A stretch of DNA of 64,000 bases from positions 8,028,373 to 8,092,372 of the forward strand of contig OX442429.1 of NCBI GenBank assembly GCA_949361645.1, given 5' to 3'. A model generated the notes under the pieces. It was not told the DNA's origin, ran no database searches, and saw only the letters and a program-made list of their open reading frames with translations. Positions within the stretch are counted from its first letter, which is position 1. Each line of letters begins with the position of its first letter. This document shows positions 1-12,304 of this stretch, one piece after another. The DNA comes from Spongilla lacustris. Lineage: Eukaryota > Porifera > Demospongiae > Spongillida > Spongillidae. The position numbers and the translations under genes are program-made.

Positions 1-2
1 GC

Positions 3-104
3 AGCATTGAGGAGGGTGGGCATGATATGGAGTTTGGGAGGTCTACCAAGTTCAGCTCAATCATCGTGATCCTAGCAGAGAATGGCCCACTGGCCCAGCA
101 ATGA
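3..104 (+). CDS. Possible 3' end of an upstream gene (partial)
   Basis: The window opens inside an open frame reading into a TGA at 102-104, encoding about 33 residues that end GPLAQQ. The other two forward frames close earlier or look less protein-like. It may be the last exon of a gene lying mostly outside the window, or an early exon of the next gene with its donor before the stop. I recognise no family. Only the open frame supports it, so confidence is low. Confidence 0.25.
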   Translation, partial: SIEEGGHDMEFGRSTKFSSIIVILAENGPLAQQ

Positions 105-485
105 TGTCCCAGATATTTTCTACCTTCAAAATCCAACCAGTCAAAACGTAACTTTCCTTTGAGGTTCATTCTGCACACTTCACTGCCTTAAGATGTGGTT
201 AAGAAGCGCTGTGAATCACATAGATTGAAGTGGTGTATGATTCTGCATATCCTCCACAATGATTCACCTTAACTATTTAGCTATAGCCAGCACAGCATTT
301 TGCTGCAGATGTTTCATATTTACTGAGTATTTACTGAGTATTTACTGAGTATTTAAATTTAAATCTGCTATTTGAGCAGACACTTGGCTAATAAAGCCCC
401 TCCCCCCCTCAAAAGTTGTCTATGGCCATGTCACATGTGTGCCAAAAGTAGATCACATGAGATCACATGACCGTTATGTTTGCAG

Positions 486-2751
486 GACCTACTGCACACC
501 CAGCAGAGAGAGGCACAAAGGAGGCTCTCCCCTGGCACTCTGGTCATTGCCACCTGTCAATTTACTGGCCAGAGCAATGAGGCAAGTAGGGTGTGTGGTC
601 ACGCTCATGGGGGTGTGGTGACATTCTCATGTGTCTTTTCAGGACATGTCTTTTGATATGTGTGAAGAAATGACATTACTAAAGCCAATGGAGGTATGTG
701 TTGGTGGGAGGGGTTAAATGGTTAGTGGTTCATAATCAGGTTGGCAGCATTTACATGGGAACACTTTTCCATCCTCCTCCCTTCCCTCCCTTCCCTCTCT
801 TCCCTCTCCCTCCAGGACCTATGCTGGTATTATGCACAGAAGGCTAACTCTCCCAGCGAGATGGGAGTCATACCAATTACACATGTGAAGCTGGTGTATG
901 TGTCTGATGATGGTGAGCCACATTAGGGTAATCCCCTCCTGTCTAGGGGTTTCCCCAGATCATTAGACACACTTTCTTTTTCACAGAAGATGACGAGAGA
1001 AATTATAAGTTGAGTCATGTGATCCTCATGTGATCTCCATGTGATGAGGTCCCTTCTCTCCTATTTTACATACCAAAATACCCCACCCTCACTACTAACC
1101 TCCTCCCTGCCCATCACCCTCACTACTCACCTCCTCCCTGCCCATCACCCTCACTACTCACCTCCTCCCTGCCCATCACCCTCACTACTCACCTCCTCCC
1201 TGCCCATCACCCTCACTACTCACCTCCTCCCTGCCCATCACCCTCACTACTCACCTCCTCCCTGCCCATCACCCTCACTACTCACCTCCTCCCTGCCATC
1301 ACCCTCACTACTAACCTCCTCCCTGCCCATCACTCTCACTACTCACCTCCTCCCTGCCATCACCCTCACTACTCACCTCCTCCCTGCCATCACCCTCACT
1401 ACTCACCTCCTCCCTGCCATCACCCTCACTACTCACCTCCTCCCTGCCATCACCCTCACTACTCACCTCCTCCCTGCCATCACCCTCACTACTCACCTCC
1501 TCCCTGCCATCACCCTCACTACTCACCTCCTCCCTGCCCATCACCCTCACTACTCACCTCCTCCCTGCCATCACCCTCACTCCACACCCCATCCCTCTCC
1601 TAATCTCAGTGTCCCAAAAGCTCCCTCTCATAACAAATTATATGAAAGTATGTTTGCTTAGTGACAACTATGCCAAATACCTCCTGCCCACTTTGTCCCC
1701 ACCTCACTCCCCACCCCACCTCCCTCCCCACTCCACCTCACTCCCCATCCCACCTCCCTCCCCACCCCACCTCCATCCCCATCCCACCTCCCTCCCCACC
1801 CCACCTCCCTCCCCACCCCACCCCCTCCCCACCCCACCTCCCTCCCCATCCCACCTCACTCCCCATCCCACCTCCCTCCCCATCCCACCTCACTCCCCAC
1901 CCCACCTCCCTCCCCACCCCACCTCCCTCCCCACCCCACCTCCCTCCCCATCCCACCTCACTCCCCACCCCACCTCCCTCCCCATCCCACCTCACTCCCC
2001 ACCCCACCTCCCTCCCCATCCCACCTCACTCCCCACCCCACCTCCCTCCCCACCCCACCTCCCTCCCCACCCCACCTCCCTCCCCACCCCACCTCCCTCC
2101 CCACCCCACCTCCCTCCCCACCCCACCTCCCTCCCCACCTCGCCTTCTCCCCATTCCCCTATAGGCCATGAGGAATTTATTAGGCTCTCAGGTTGGTACT
2201 CCCATCTTGGGCTGCCCCCCACAAGGGAGGCCTTGCTGCGTGTGCTGGCTAAGAAGGCCAACTTGCCCTATGAGGTCTTCGTGACCACAACACAAGCCAT
2301 CTACATGTTGCAGTATATGGATCACGAGAAGGTATGGCCTGGGGACGAGAACTACACTATTGTATTTGTATGGTGAAAAAGATTTTGGTCTGGGGCCGAG
2401 TAAGTACATGTACCTGCAATCATTGGGGGGGCTCCTCCCTTGGACACACAGGTGTTTGTGGGCAAGGCAGAAATCCTCCACAAAGAACTATCCGCCCACT
2501 TTGACCACTTTGGGAAGCCAAGGGCCCAGATCAGGGGGATAGATGATGAGCTGTGTCACCACACTGATGCCGCTGGGTGGACCATAACTGTGTGGCCCCT
2601 GCTGGCTGACCAGGTGCTGGAGGTGGAGTGGAACAAGAAGATCATCGAACAAAGGTCCCTCCAGTCCTCTGAGGAGAGCGGGATGAATGAACTTATCTTC
2701 ACCTCCATGGACAACTGGGAGAAGTTTGGGAAGTGGTTTTGGCCAAATTGA
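486..2751 (+). CDS. Unrecognised multi-exon protein, 5' end not found
   Basis: Five exons join in a consistent frame: 486-581, 643-693, 816-912, 2165-2331 and 2452-2751 (stop TGA). All boundaries have AG acceptors. Four donors are GT; the first is GC (gag|gcaagt), a known minor class with a good consensus. The 236 residues after the first acceptor are soluble-looking, with a Trp/Tyr-rich stretch around the third exon (LCWYYAQKANS) and an acidic, Trp-rich C-terminus ending FGKWFWPN. No transmembrane segment or clear domain motif is visible and I do not recognise the family. No start codon or first exon was found, so the gene probably begins upstream. Intron 3 (913-2164) is filled by two minisatellites. 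The joined frame and splice sites make a real gene likely; the function is unknown. Confidence 0.6.
1085..1590. repeat. 30-31 bp minisatellite in intron 3
   Basis: About 16 tandem units of a C/T-rich 30-31 bp sequence containing CTCACTACTCACCTCCTCCC. One extra C (gccc versus gcc) separates the two unit lengths. The array leaves long artificial open frames on both strands. Confidence 0.9.
1690..2155. repeat. Pyrimidine-rich 12 bp array against a 3' splice site
   Basis: Tandem variants of CCCCACCTCCCT and CCCCACCTCACT run for about 465 bp and stop about 10 bp before the acceptor at 2163-2164. The tract is more than 80% pyrimidine on the sense strand, a giant extension of a normal polypyrimidine tract. 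Confidence 0.9.
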
Positions 2752-4626
2752 GACATGCACATATATGGTGTTCTAATTATAAGCAATTCATTAATTAACC
2801 TTAATTTTTATATGGTATGTACAGATATAGTCAGCAGATGATGTACGTTAACCCCCATATAGTGATAAGGGGTGTATGCTACATGTATTGGAAGACAAAG
2901 GTATGAAATTTTGCAGTAGCCTCCATTTTTTTATATATCCTAAATATAATGAAATATAATGATGTTCGGATCTTGAATATGCGGGTGTTGATTTCAAAAT
3001 TACAAAGTAGGTTATATTAGAGCAACAATTTATTTATTTTTAGGACACAAAATAAAATTTACACATATTATACAAAAACAATGCATAAAACAAAAGTGTT
3101 ACTGATAGATTTTTAGACTGAGGATGGTATCTTGCCCTTAACAGTGGCAAGGGTAAGGTCATAGGGTAGCCATGTGATGACCTGCTTCCATGAATGCACA
3201 GAACAGCAGCACAAAGAGAAGCATAAGAGAGGCAAGTGTGTAGCCAGCTAACTACAAGGGAATAAGGTTTGTCCTGCTTGATGGATATCATGTCTGCCAA
3301 ACACCTGTAAAACGTTGAACACTCACGAGCCATTGTACTAAAAACCAATGTTGTAAAGACCCCATGGCTTTCACCCGTTGACTGTATTGTCTCTTTTCTT
3401 ATGTCTGTGGTGTATTGCTGGTAAGTCCATGGAACGGTAGCTTAGGAGCATTAGGGTGGAAAACCCTTACATCAAAATAAGCATCCTGACCACGATTCCA
3501 AACAAACCCCCGGCACTGAGACGTGAATTTTCATCAGTGTTGGCAGATATGTGGTGAAAGCCTTCACCATTCACTGGTTGTAAGTGAGGTTGAATGGCAT
3601 CCTTATGGCACACTTCTGACAACAAGGAAGCAGTGAGATCTCGTGTCTCATTATGGCGAATTGTTGGAAAGCCCCGCCCCCAAGTCGCACGTCATTGCAT
3701 GGTCAAACAATGTTGCAACACCATGGACTATGGCTACAAGATATTATTAATAATAATTACATAAGAACTGTAGACTGGATTTACATCGCAACTAGAAGCC
3801 AAACCTTACCAGCCACCATTGCCACTCCCCCTTATAGGGGGGCACAGTGTGTAGTTGATCAGTCTGTTGTGTTCACTGTACCAGTACTATTAAATGAAGT
3901 GAAAGTGAGGGCAAAGGGGAGGTGAAACCGGGTTTATGTGTCACCATGGCAACCACAACAATATGCATGACAGTATTGGGGCAGGTGGATGGATATCAAT
4001 GATAGCTCAGATGAGAGTACATATAGATGTCTGTACAGATGTGTGGTTGGAGACAGTAGTGGCAAAGCACAATGGTGTGGGAGCCCAAAGGTCAAGGTTC
4101 AAAAAGGGCAATGAATTCAAAATGGTTTGGCTGAAGAATATTATTAACTTGAGCATACCCCTTCAGGAGTAACCTTGTGTTACAGTAAGGTAGTTTTGCT
4201 ACCAAATAACATTACAAGTGTGATCAGCAACATATCTAAGCCCACCTGGCACTTGGAAGCAGCACTTAGGAGTGTGAACTCTGCCTGGTTCACATGGCAA
4301 CAGCTTTGATCACATGCACACCTTACACATACAGGAAAAAATATCAGATTCCCAACCTGGGTTTGTGTTCCACAAGATCCCAGGTTGATAGGTTTTTAAC
4401 AGTAAGTCAAGGCAGGCATGCTCCCATCCCAAGGACATTGCTTTACTGCGCACGTTCACTGACACAGCCACACAGGATAAGGCATGGTCCAGAAAGTTAA
4501 CTTGGCACAGTCCTGGAATTCTCAGAATTTTTTTTTTTTTTGGAAAAAAATTATTTTCGGTCAGCGTTGGGTAAAACCCTGTTAATGACTATTATGTCAC
4601 TTGCAGATTCAGCTAGTTAGCACAAT
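2752..4626. other. Intergenic, no supported gene
   Basis: About 1.9 kb between the unrecognised gene and the PINK1-like kinase. Short open frames occur on both strands, but none has splice support or a recognisable motif. A poly-T run lies near 4529-4542. I see no RNA gene. Confidence 0.6.
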
Positions 4627-7600
4627 ATGTCTCTTTTCGACTTGTTGGTCGCTCAGGCGCTCTTGGAGGGCATGGCCCGTGGGGGGACTAGAGGTACGCC
4701 TCCCCCAAAGAACTTCTACGTTCTTCAACAGAACACCCGCTCGTGGCAAGGACTTCAAGAAATATGCAAAAAGGGTAACAACGTGATAGCGGTGGAGGTC
4801 ACCAACGGCGAAGTGGAGAGCTGCAGGCGTATGCAACAAGTGTTCCTTAATCTGGCGCGGGAGCACGACGAACTTGGGTTTTTCAGAGCTGAGATCGAGC
4901 AGCCGGGGTTCACCTTCCCCGAGGTAACGCGCGCACGTGTTTGTGTTTGTGTGTGTTTATGTGTGCCAATTGGCACCACCAACGTTGACTTTTTCGCGTC
5001 AACACTCAACAGCTGCGTGAGGACTTGGGCGGCGTCCAATACACGCCTACTTTCATATTCGCTTTCTTCCGGGACGGAGGGATCTCGTATGCGAAGTTTG
5101 AGCGAGAAGATGAAATCAAGTCAGGCATCAGGACCGGCAAAATTGACTCCATTATAAAGGAGTTGATGGAACGGAGGGCCAAACTGAAGTTGGTGGAACA
5201 CTTTGCGGAAGGTCTTGCTGATGAGATGGCCAAAGTAGCGGCAGAGAGGGAGAGGAAGCTTAAGGAGGAGTACGAGGAGAAGAGCAGGAGGGAAGTGGCT
5301 GAGAGGGAGGAACAGAGGAGGAGAGAAGAAGCCGAGAAGAAGAGGAAAGAGGAGGAGGAGCAGAGGGCAAAGGAGGAGGCTAGGAGGAGGGAGGAGGAGG
5401 TCCGGAGGCAGAACCGTCCCCAGGCAGTGGAAGAACTGCTGGGTATTGACGTGGAGGTGGCACCAGTTAGAGTCACCAAGGAGGTGATGGCAAAGCTGGG
5501 AATATCGACCACAGACTGTCTGAGCAGAGAAGACCTGAAGAGGAAGTTGATGGACAGTGTACCAGAGTACAGGCAGGCCCAGCAGTCCAGGGTCCCCCAG
5601 CAGACCACCCAGAGGACCACCTATGCAGATGTGCCAGACCGTAGAGGGTCCAGTGTGCCAGATGAGAAGCAGCAGACCAGGAGGCTGGAGATGAGGGCAG
5701 AGGCAGCAGAGAGGAACGTGGAGGAGCTGGAGCACCAGAGGCAGCAGTTGGAGCAGGAGCTGGGGGACGCCAGGCGACGGATGAGCCAGTGTGAAGCTGA
5801 GAACACATCTCTGAAGGCACGGCTGCCAACGAGAGCCATGAGTGCTGGGAGCCCTGAGCAGCAGAGGAGGCAGGAGGAAGAGCTGCAGAAGATGAGCCAG
5901 TGTGTGGAGGAGAAGGACAAGGTGATCACCAGTCTGAAGGGACAGCTTATGAGGATGACTGACAGAGCCAACGCTGCTGAGGGCCAAGTGCTCAAGATGG
6001 CTGACAGAGCCAACGTGGCTGACAGAGCCAACGTTACTGAGGGCCAAGTGCTCAAGAAACTGGACAGCACCAAGAAGGTTGGCGAGGGTGAAAGGCTGGG
6101 GAAGAGGCTGCATTGTGTGATGCACACAACCCTCTCCCCCTGCATATACATACATAGGTCATGTAGGTGGTACATAGATGGTACATAGGTGGTACATGGG
6201 TGGTACTTAGGTGGTACATAGATGGTACATAGATGGTACATAGATGGTACATAGATGGTACATAGATGGTACATAGATGGTACATAGATGGTACATAGAT
6301 GGTACATAGATGGTACATAGATGGTACATAGATGGTACATAGATGGTACATAGATGGTACATAGATGGTACATAGATGGTACATAGATGGTACATAGATG
6401 GTACATAGATGGTACATAGATGGTACATAGATGGTACATAGATGGTACATAGATGGTACATAGATGGTACATAGATGGTACATAGATGGTACATAGATGG
6501 TACATAGATGGTACATAGATGGTACATAGATGGTACATAGATGGTACATAGATGGTACATAGATGGTACATAGATGGTACATAGATGGTACATAGATGGT
6601 ACATAGATGGTACATAGATGGTACATAGATGGTACATAGATGGTATTTAGCACACAACCTTCTCCCTGCAGCTAGACCTGCCAGTGGAGCCCACCAGGGT
6701 GAGGCAGCTGGAGCTTGAGCTGCTGGAGACCAGGATGCTTTACACTACTAGTCTGGAAAACTACGAAGTGGTGAGCATTAACTAGAGGGGTAATACGACT
6801 GGTGGTAGTGGTGGTGCTGTCAACCTCCTCAGCTTGGTGTTATCCATGACAACAAACAAGAAGGTCTTGTGATGAGGGTTAAATGTACCAAGAATGGAAT
6901 CCCCAGCCCTGATCGAGTGTATGCTATGAAGGTGTTGCCAAGCTATCACCAGCAGTCATCCACAGTCTCAAATGTAACTCCAGCGCCCTACCCTCTATGC
7001 CCTACCCTCTGTGCCCTACCCCTCTATGCCCTACCCTCTATGCCCTACCCTCTAACCCTACCCTCTATGCCCTACCCTCTATGCCCTACCCTCTATGCCC
7101 TACCCTCTATGCCCTACCCTCTATGCCCTACCCTCTATGCCCTACCCCCTATGCCCTTTAACGTTACATGTTCTAATCTTAGCTTCAGAAGGCGTATCGC
7201 AACGAGTACCAGATACTGTGCCAGCTGCCCCCACACGAGAACATTGTCCATCTGTACGCCTTCTTCTACGACAGAGCTGATCCAGCTCTGTGCCCAGAGT
7301 TCAGAAACTTGGGCCCAAACGTCAGGTCCCTGTCCCTGTTCCTTCTGCTGGAGGAGATGCCTGTCTCCATGAAAGCCCATGTGGACAGCCTCATTCCTAA
7401 CAGGGGACCTCAGGTGTGAGGGCTGGGGAGGAGGGAATACTAAAGTGAGGCCAGGCTGGGGACGAGACATCTTGTGTTCATTCCTTGTAGGTGGGCGATG
7501 TGCTGAGGTGGTGTGAGGACCTGCTGAGAGGTTTGGTGTTCCTCGAGTCCCACTGTGTGGCCCACAGGGACCTCAAAATGGACAACCTCCTCCTGAGCAG

Positions 7601-8149
7601 GAACGGAAAGGTCGTGATAGCAGACTTTGGCAAGGCCATTATCCTCAACGACAAGATGGAGACACCTTACATGCATGGTGGGTGCTTAGTAGTGTGTGTG
7701 TGTGGGGAGGGGGGGTTTGTGTGTGTATGTGTGTGGTACATGTATAGATCTGTGTATAAATTGATGTTTGCATGTTTACAGTATGTATATGGATCTGTAT
7801 GTGTGTAGGTTTGGACATTGGGGGGAACGAGGCACACTTGGGTCCAGAGATCCTCAACGCCAGGCCTGGGCCCAACCGCATCCTCTCTTATCTGAAGCAG
7901 CCGGTGTGGTCAGCGGGGGTTTTGGCCTACGAGCTGGCGGGTCACAGGAACCCTTTTGAGGCAGGCCAGCTTGACCAGCGGGCCTATGAGGTGTGCAATG
8001 TCCCCCCTCTCGAGTACACCTTCTGTGCCGCTACTGTTAACTGCCAGCGCCTGCCACAGAAGTTCTCGTCCCTGGTCCAGTCCATGCTGGCCCCGGATCC
8101 AGGCAGCCGGCCAACCCTAGCTAATGCATTGCAGAAGATACTGCAATAA
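4627..8149 (+). CDS. Coiled-coil protein kinase with PINK1-like catalytic domain
   Basis: Seven exons: 4627-4923, 5013-6077, 6672-6770, 6833-6973, 7183-7413, 7491-7677 and 7809-8149, giving 786 residues. Residues 1 to about 140 look like a small alpha/beta domain, possibly thioredoxin-like (inference). Residues 150-240 and 320-450 are charged, Glu/Arg-rich coiled coil. The C-terminal kinase domain (about 485-786) has the lysine of VYAMK near 520, HRDLKMDN at 636-643 and DFG at 656-658. The activation segment carries GGNEAHLGPE, resembling the GGN-x4-PE signature of PINK1. The glycine-rich loop is degenerate. No mitochondrial targeting peptide is evident, and the Trx-like plus coiled-coil front end is unlike canonical PINK1. 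It is therefore a PINK1-related cytosolic kinase of unknown substrate rather than an orthologue. Introns 2 and 4 contain minisatellites. Confidence 0.8.
6160..6645. repeat. 11 bp minisatellite (tacatagatgg)n
   Basis: About 43 near-perfect units of tacatagatgg lie in intron 2 of the PINK1-like kinase. Because 11 is not a multiple of 3 and the unit lacks stops, all three minus frames stay open, producing spurious frames. Confidence 0.95.
6988..7157. repeat. 14 bp minisatellite (ctatgccctaccct)n
   Basis: Twelve or so copies in intron 4 of the PINK1-like kinase, starting about 15 bp after the donor at 6974. Confidence 0.9.
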
Positions 8150-8325
8150 ACCAGAAAATTTGCTTTGTTTCTGTTTTGACTTGTATGTGATTTTAGCGCA
8201 CATCCCCACCCTAGCCCTTCACCCACTCATTTTGCTGCTCTGTACGTTAGCAATATAGTGATTAACACTGTAAAGAAACCATTTTTGGCACCACATAGAC
8301 GAGCAGTTTCAAGAAGACATTCACA

Positions 8326-9081
8326 CTATTTTTTCTGGACTATTGTGCCTTCCTCCGACACATAAATACCATCCAGAAACTTCCTTATGTCCTTCTCCTT
8401 GACCAAGACAGCCTGGTGTATGAGGGCAGCTGACATGGTAAAGAGGGTGGGAAAAGGGTCAAACACCAATGGTCACCATTTCAAGTGGGCAGCTCACCTG
8501 ATAAGGTGACCATTTCAAGGTCATTCCCTTCCACCTGGATTTCATCCTTGTTCCCTGTAGGTGTGCAGGTAACTCCTGGCTTCAAGTTGACGGTTCTCGT
8601 GAACTTCTCTCCAAGAAAGTTGCGTATATCCACGACAGTGTTATCCTGTGTTGTGGTTATGTTGATGGGGAAGTGGGCGTACACAGCTCTCATTTTTAGG
8701 CGAAAGCCCTGTGTAATTTGAACCGCTATTTAGATAAAATGATCTGTTTTAAGAAGTGGCGTCCACTCACGTATCGGACTCCCTTGAACAGATTTTTTAT
8801 ATGGCTACACACGGTCTGTAGACAAGCCATGTTCTTCCTCGTGGCAAACCACATGTTCACCTTCACTCGTCTTTTCCCCAAGCGAATGAACTCCAGGTCA
8901 ACGTGCTTGAACGCCTTGACCAGTGTACCACGCGGCCCTTTAACAGTCACCACTCTGTTCTTTACATCCATGGTGACTTTAAGATTTAAAACATTTTCTT
9001 GACAACATCCTACAAACGAATGACCTCTTACTTACCATCTTTGGGCACTTTGATGATCTGTGTGCCAAGAATAGTCTTCAT
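8326..9081 (-). CDS. RPL9: 60S ribosomal protein L9 (uL6)
   Basis: Four exons on the minus strand (9036-9081, 8771-8976, 8498-8708, 8326-8429) give 188 residues, close to the usual length of about 190. The start MKTIL, the block [26 protein letters not shown] and the tail [14 protein letters not shown] are hallmark uL6 segments. The protein has two uL6 folds and sits near the sarcin-ricin loop and the factor-binding region of the large subunit. All introns are GT-AG with phases 1, 0 and 1. It is convergent with the PINK1-like kinase (176 bp between stop codons) and divergent from the RING gene (312 bp between starts), which suggests a shared promoter. Identification is secure. Confidence 0.97.
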
Positions 9082-9393
9082 GGCTACTATAGTACAGTGA
9101 GGGGACGGGAATATAATGGCGATTGGATCCGTATGTTGAAAATATGCAATTTTACGGTAAATACGTTTGAGTGGCGTTGATCCGAAAAGTACTAAGCACC
9201 CAACCCTAACGGATCCCCGACGAAACTAAAGATACACATCACCATATTACATACCTTACTCACACGTGCCGATCGGAAAAAAGAAAGAAAATACTGGGCA
9301 TGCGCAAGATTACACACAAACGAGCAGTCGGGGCACGAGATGACTGTATAATTGTCTTGCCAAATCAAAATAACAACAATATTGACAGCTGGA
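9082..9393. promoter_or_regulatory. Divergent promoter region, RPL9 / PA-RING
   Basis: 312 bp separate the two start codons on opposite strands. No TATA box is clear. The segment should hold both promoters and 5' UTRs; this follows from layout, not from a recognised motif. Confidence 0.5.
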
Positions 9394-11193
<1,800 letters not shown>

Positions 11194-11329
11194 TTACTGC
11201 CAGCACAAAATTCAGTTTCAGTTCATTACATGTTGTTTGTGTTGGTGTGTTGGCAGTACTTTTGTGGGGGGTGGATAAAATGGTTTATTCATCATAATGA
11301 TTATGCTGGGTGCATGAAGCACCTCCCGA

Positions 11330-11780
11330 GGGGTGTACTGTATAGAGGTCCCCGTGAGGATCACTACTGTATGGAGGAGGTCCCCATGAGGATCACTACT
11401 GCATGAAGGAAGTCCCCATGAGGGTCACTACTGTATGAAGGAGGTCCCCATGAGGGTCACTACTGTATGGAGGAGGTCCCCATGAGGGTCACTACTGTAT
11501 GGAGGAGGTCCCCATGAAAATCACTACAGTATGGAGGTCCCCATGAGGGTCACTACTGTATAGAGGTCCCCATGAGGGTCACTACTGTATGGAGGTCCTC
11601 ATGAGGGTCACTACTGTATGGAGGAGGTCCCCATGAGGGTCACTACTGTATGGAGGAGGTCCCCATGAGGGTCACTACTGTATGGAGGTCACCATGAGGG
11701 TCACTACTGCATGAAGGAGGTCCTCATGAGGGTCACTACTGTATGGAGGAGGTCCCCATGAGGGTCACTACTGTATCCAG
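11330..11780. repeat. Minisatellite of about 22-31 bp
   Basis: Intergenic array of about 16 variants of a unit containing ccccatgagggtcactactg, with spacer differences (gga insertions). It lies 3' of the RING gene. Confidence 0.9.
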
Positions 11781-12304
11781 CCTGTAGGACATCACTAGCT
11801 ACTCAAACTTGAATCACAATGATTAGTTTCATGATACCTGATGAATGCTGTGACATTCATTCGGCACCAAAATTGACTTGTGAACCAGTAACTGTGCTGA
11901 ATAAACACCACAGCATTCATCAGCGATTGTACAGTACTGATGCCTTGGGTTGGGTTCACTTCATTCCATTGCAGCAAGCAGACACATATGTATTGGGGTA
12001 CAAAAATTGGTGTTGGAAGAGTTACTTATACATTTGCTGTAGTTAATAAAAATAAAAAAAATTGAACCAATTTTGGTGTGATCATTAACATCAAGTATAC
12101 AGTCCGTAGCACACATTGCTTCCACGTGGAGGGAGCAGCTGAGGGGGTGTGGTCAAAGGGAGCTGCTGAGGGTGTGTGGTCCTTCTTCCTTCCAAGGCTC
12201 TGGCTTGCAGGACATAAGAAGGTAACAACTCCTGCTCAATCACCTTGGCAACCAACCTGCATTGAGATGTATTGTTAACACACCTCTCGTGCAGCCACGC
12301 CTAC
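11781..12304. other. Intergenic; may hold the last flippase exon
   Basis: The last ATP10-like exon I can support ends in phase 2 at 12305, so a C-terminal exon must lie below it. An acceptor near 12237 on the minus strand opens a short basic tail that stops near 12151, but nothing recognisable supports it. Confidence 0.35.

Noticed and set aside
3040..3348. 102-residue minus-strand frame
   Set aside because: No recognisable motif, no splice partners and no similarity in composition to the window's genes; probably chance.
5121..6657. Long minus-strand frames opposite the PINK1-like kinase
   Set aside because: Antisense shadows of the coiled coil and the 11 bp repeat; codon patterns fit the plus strand.
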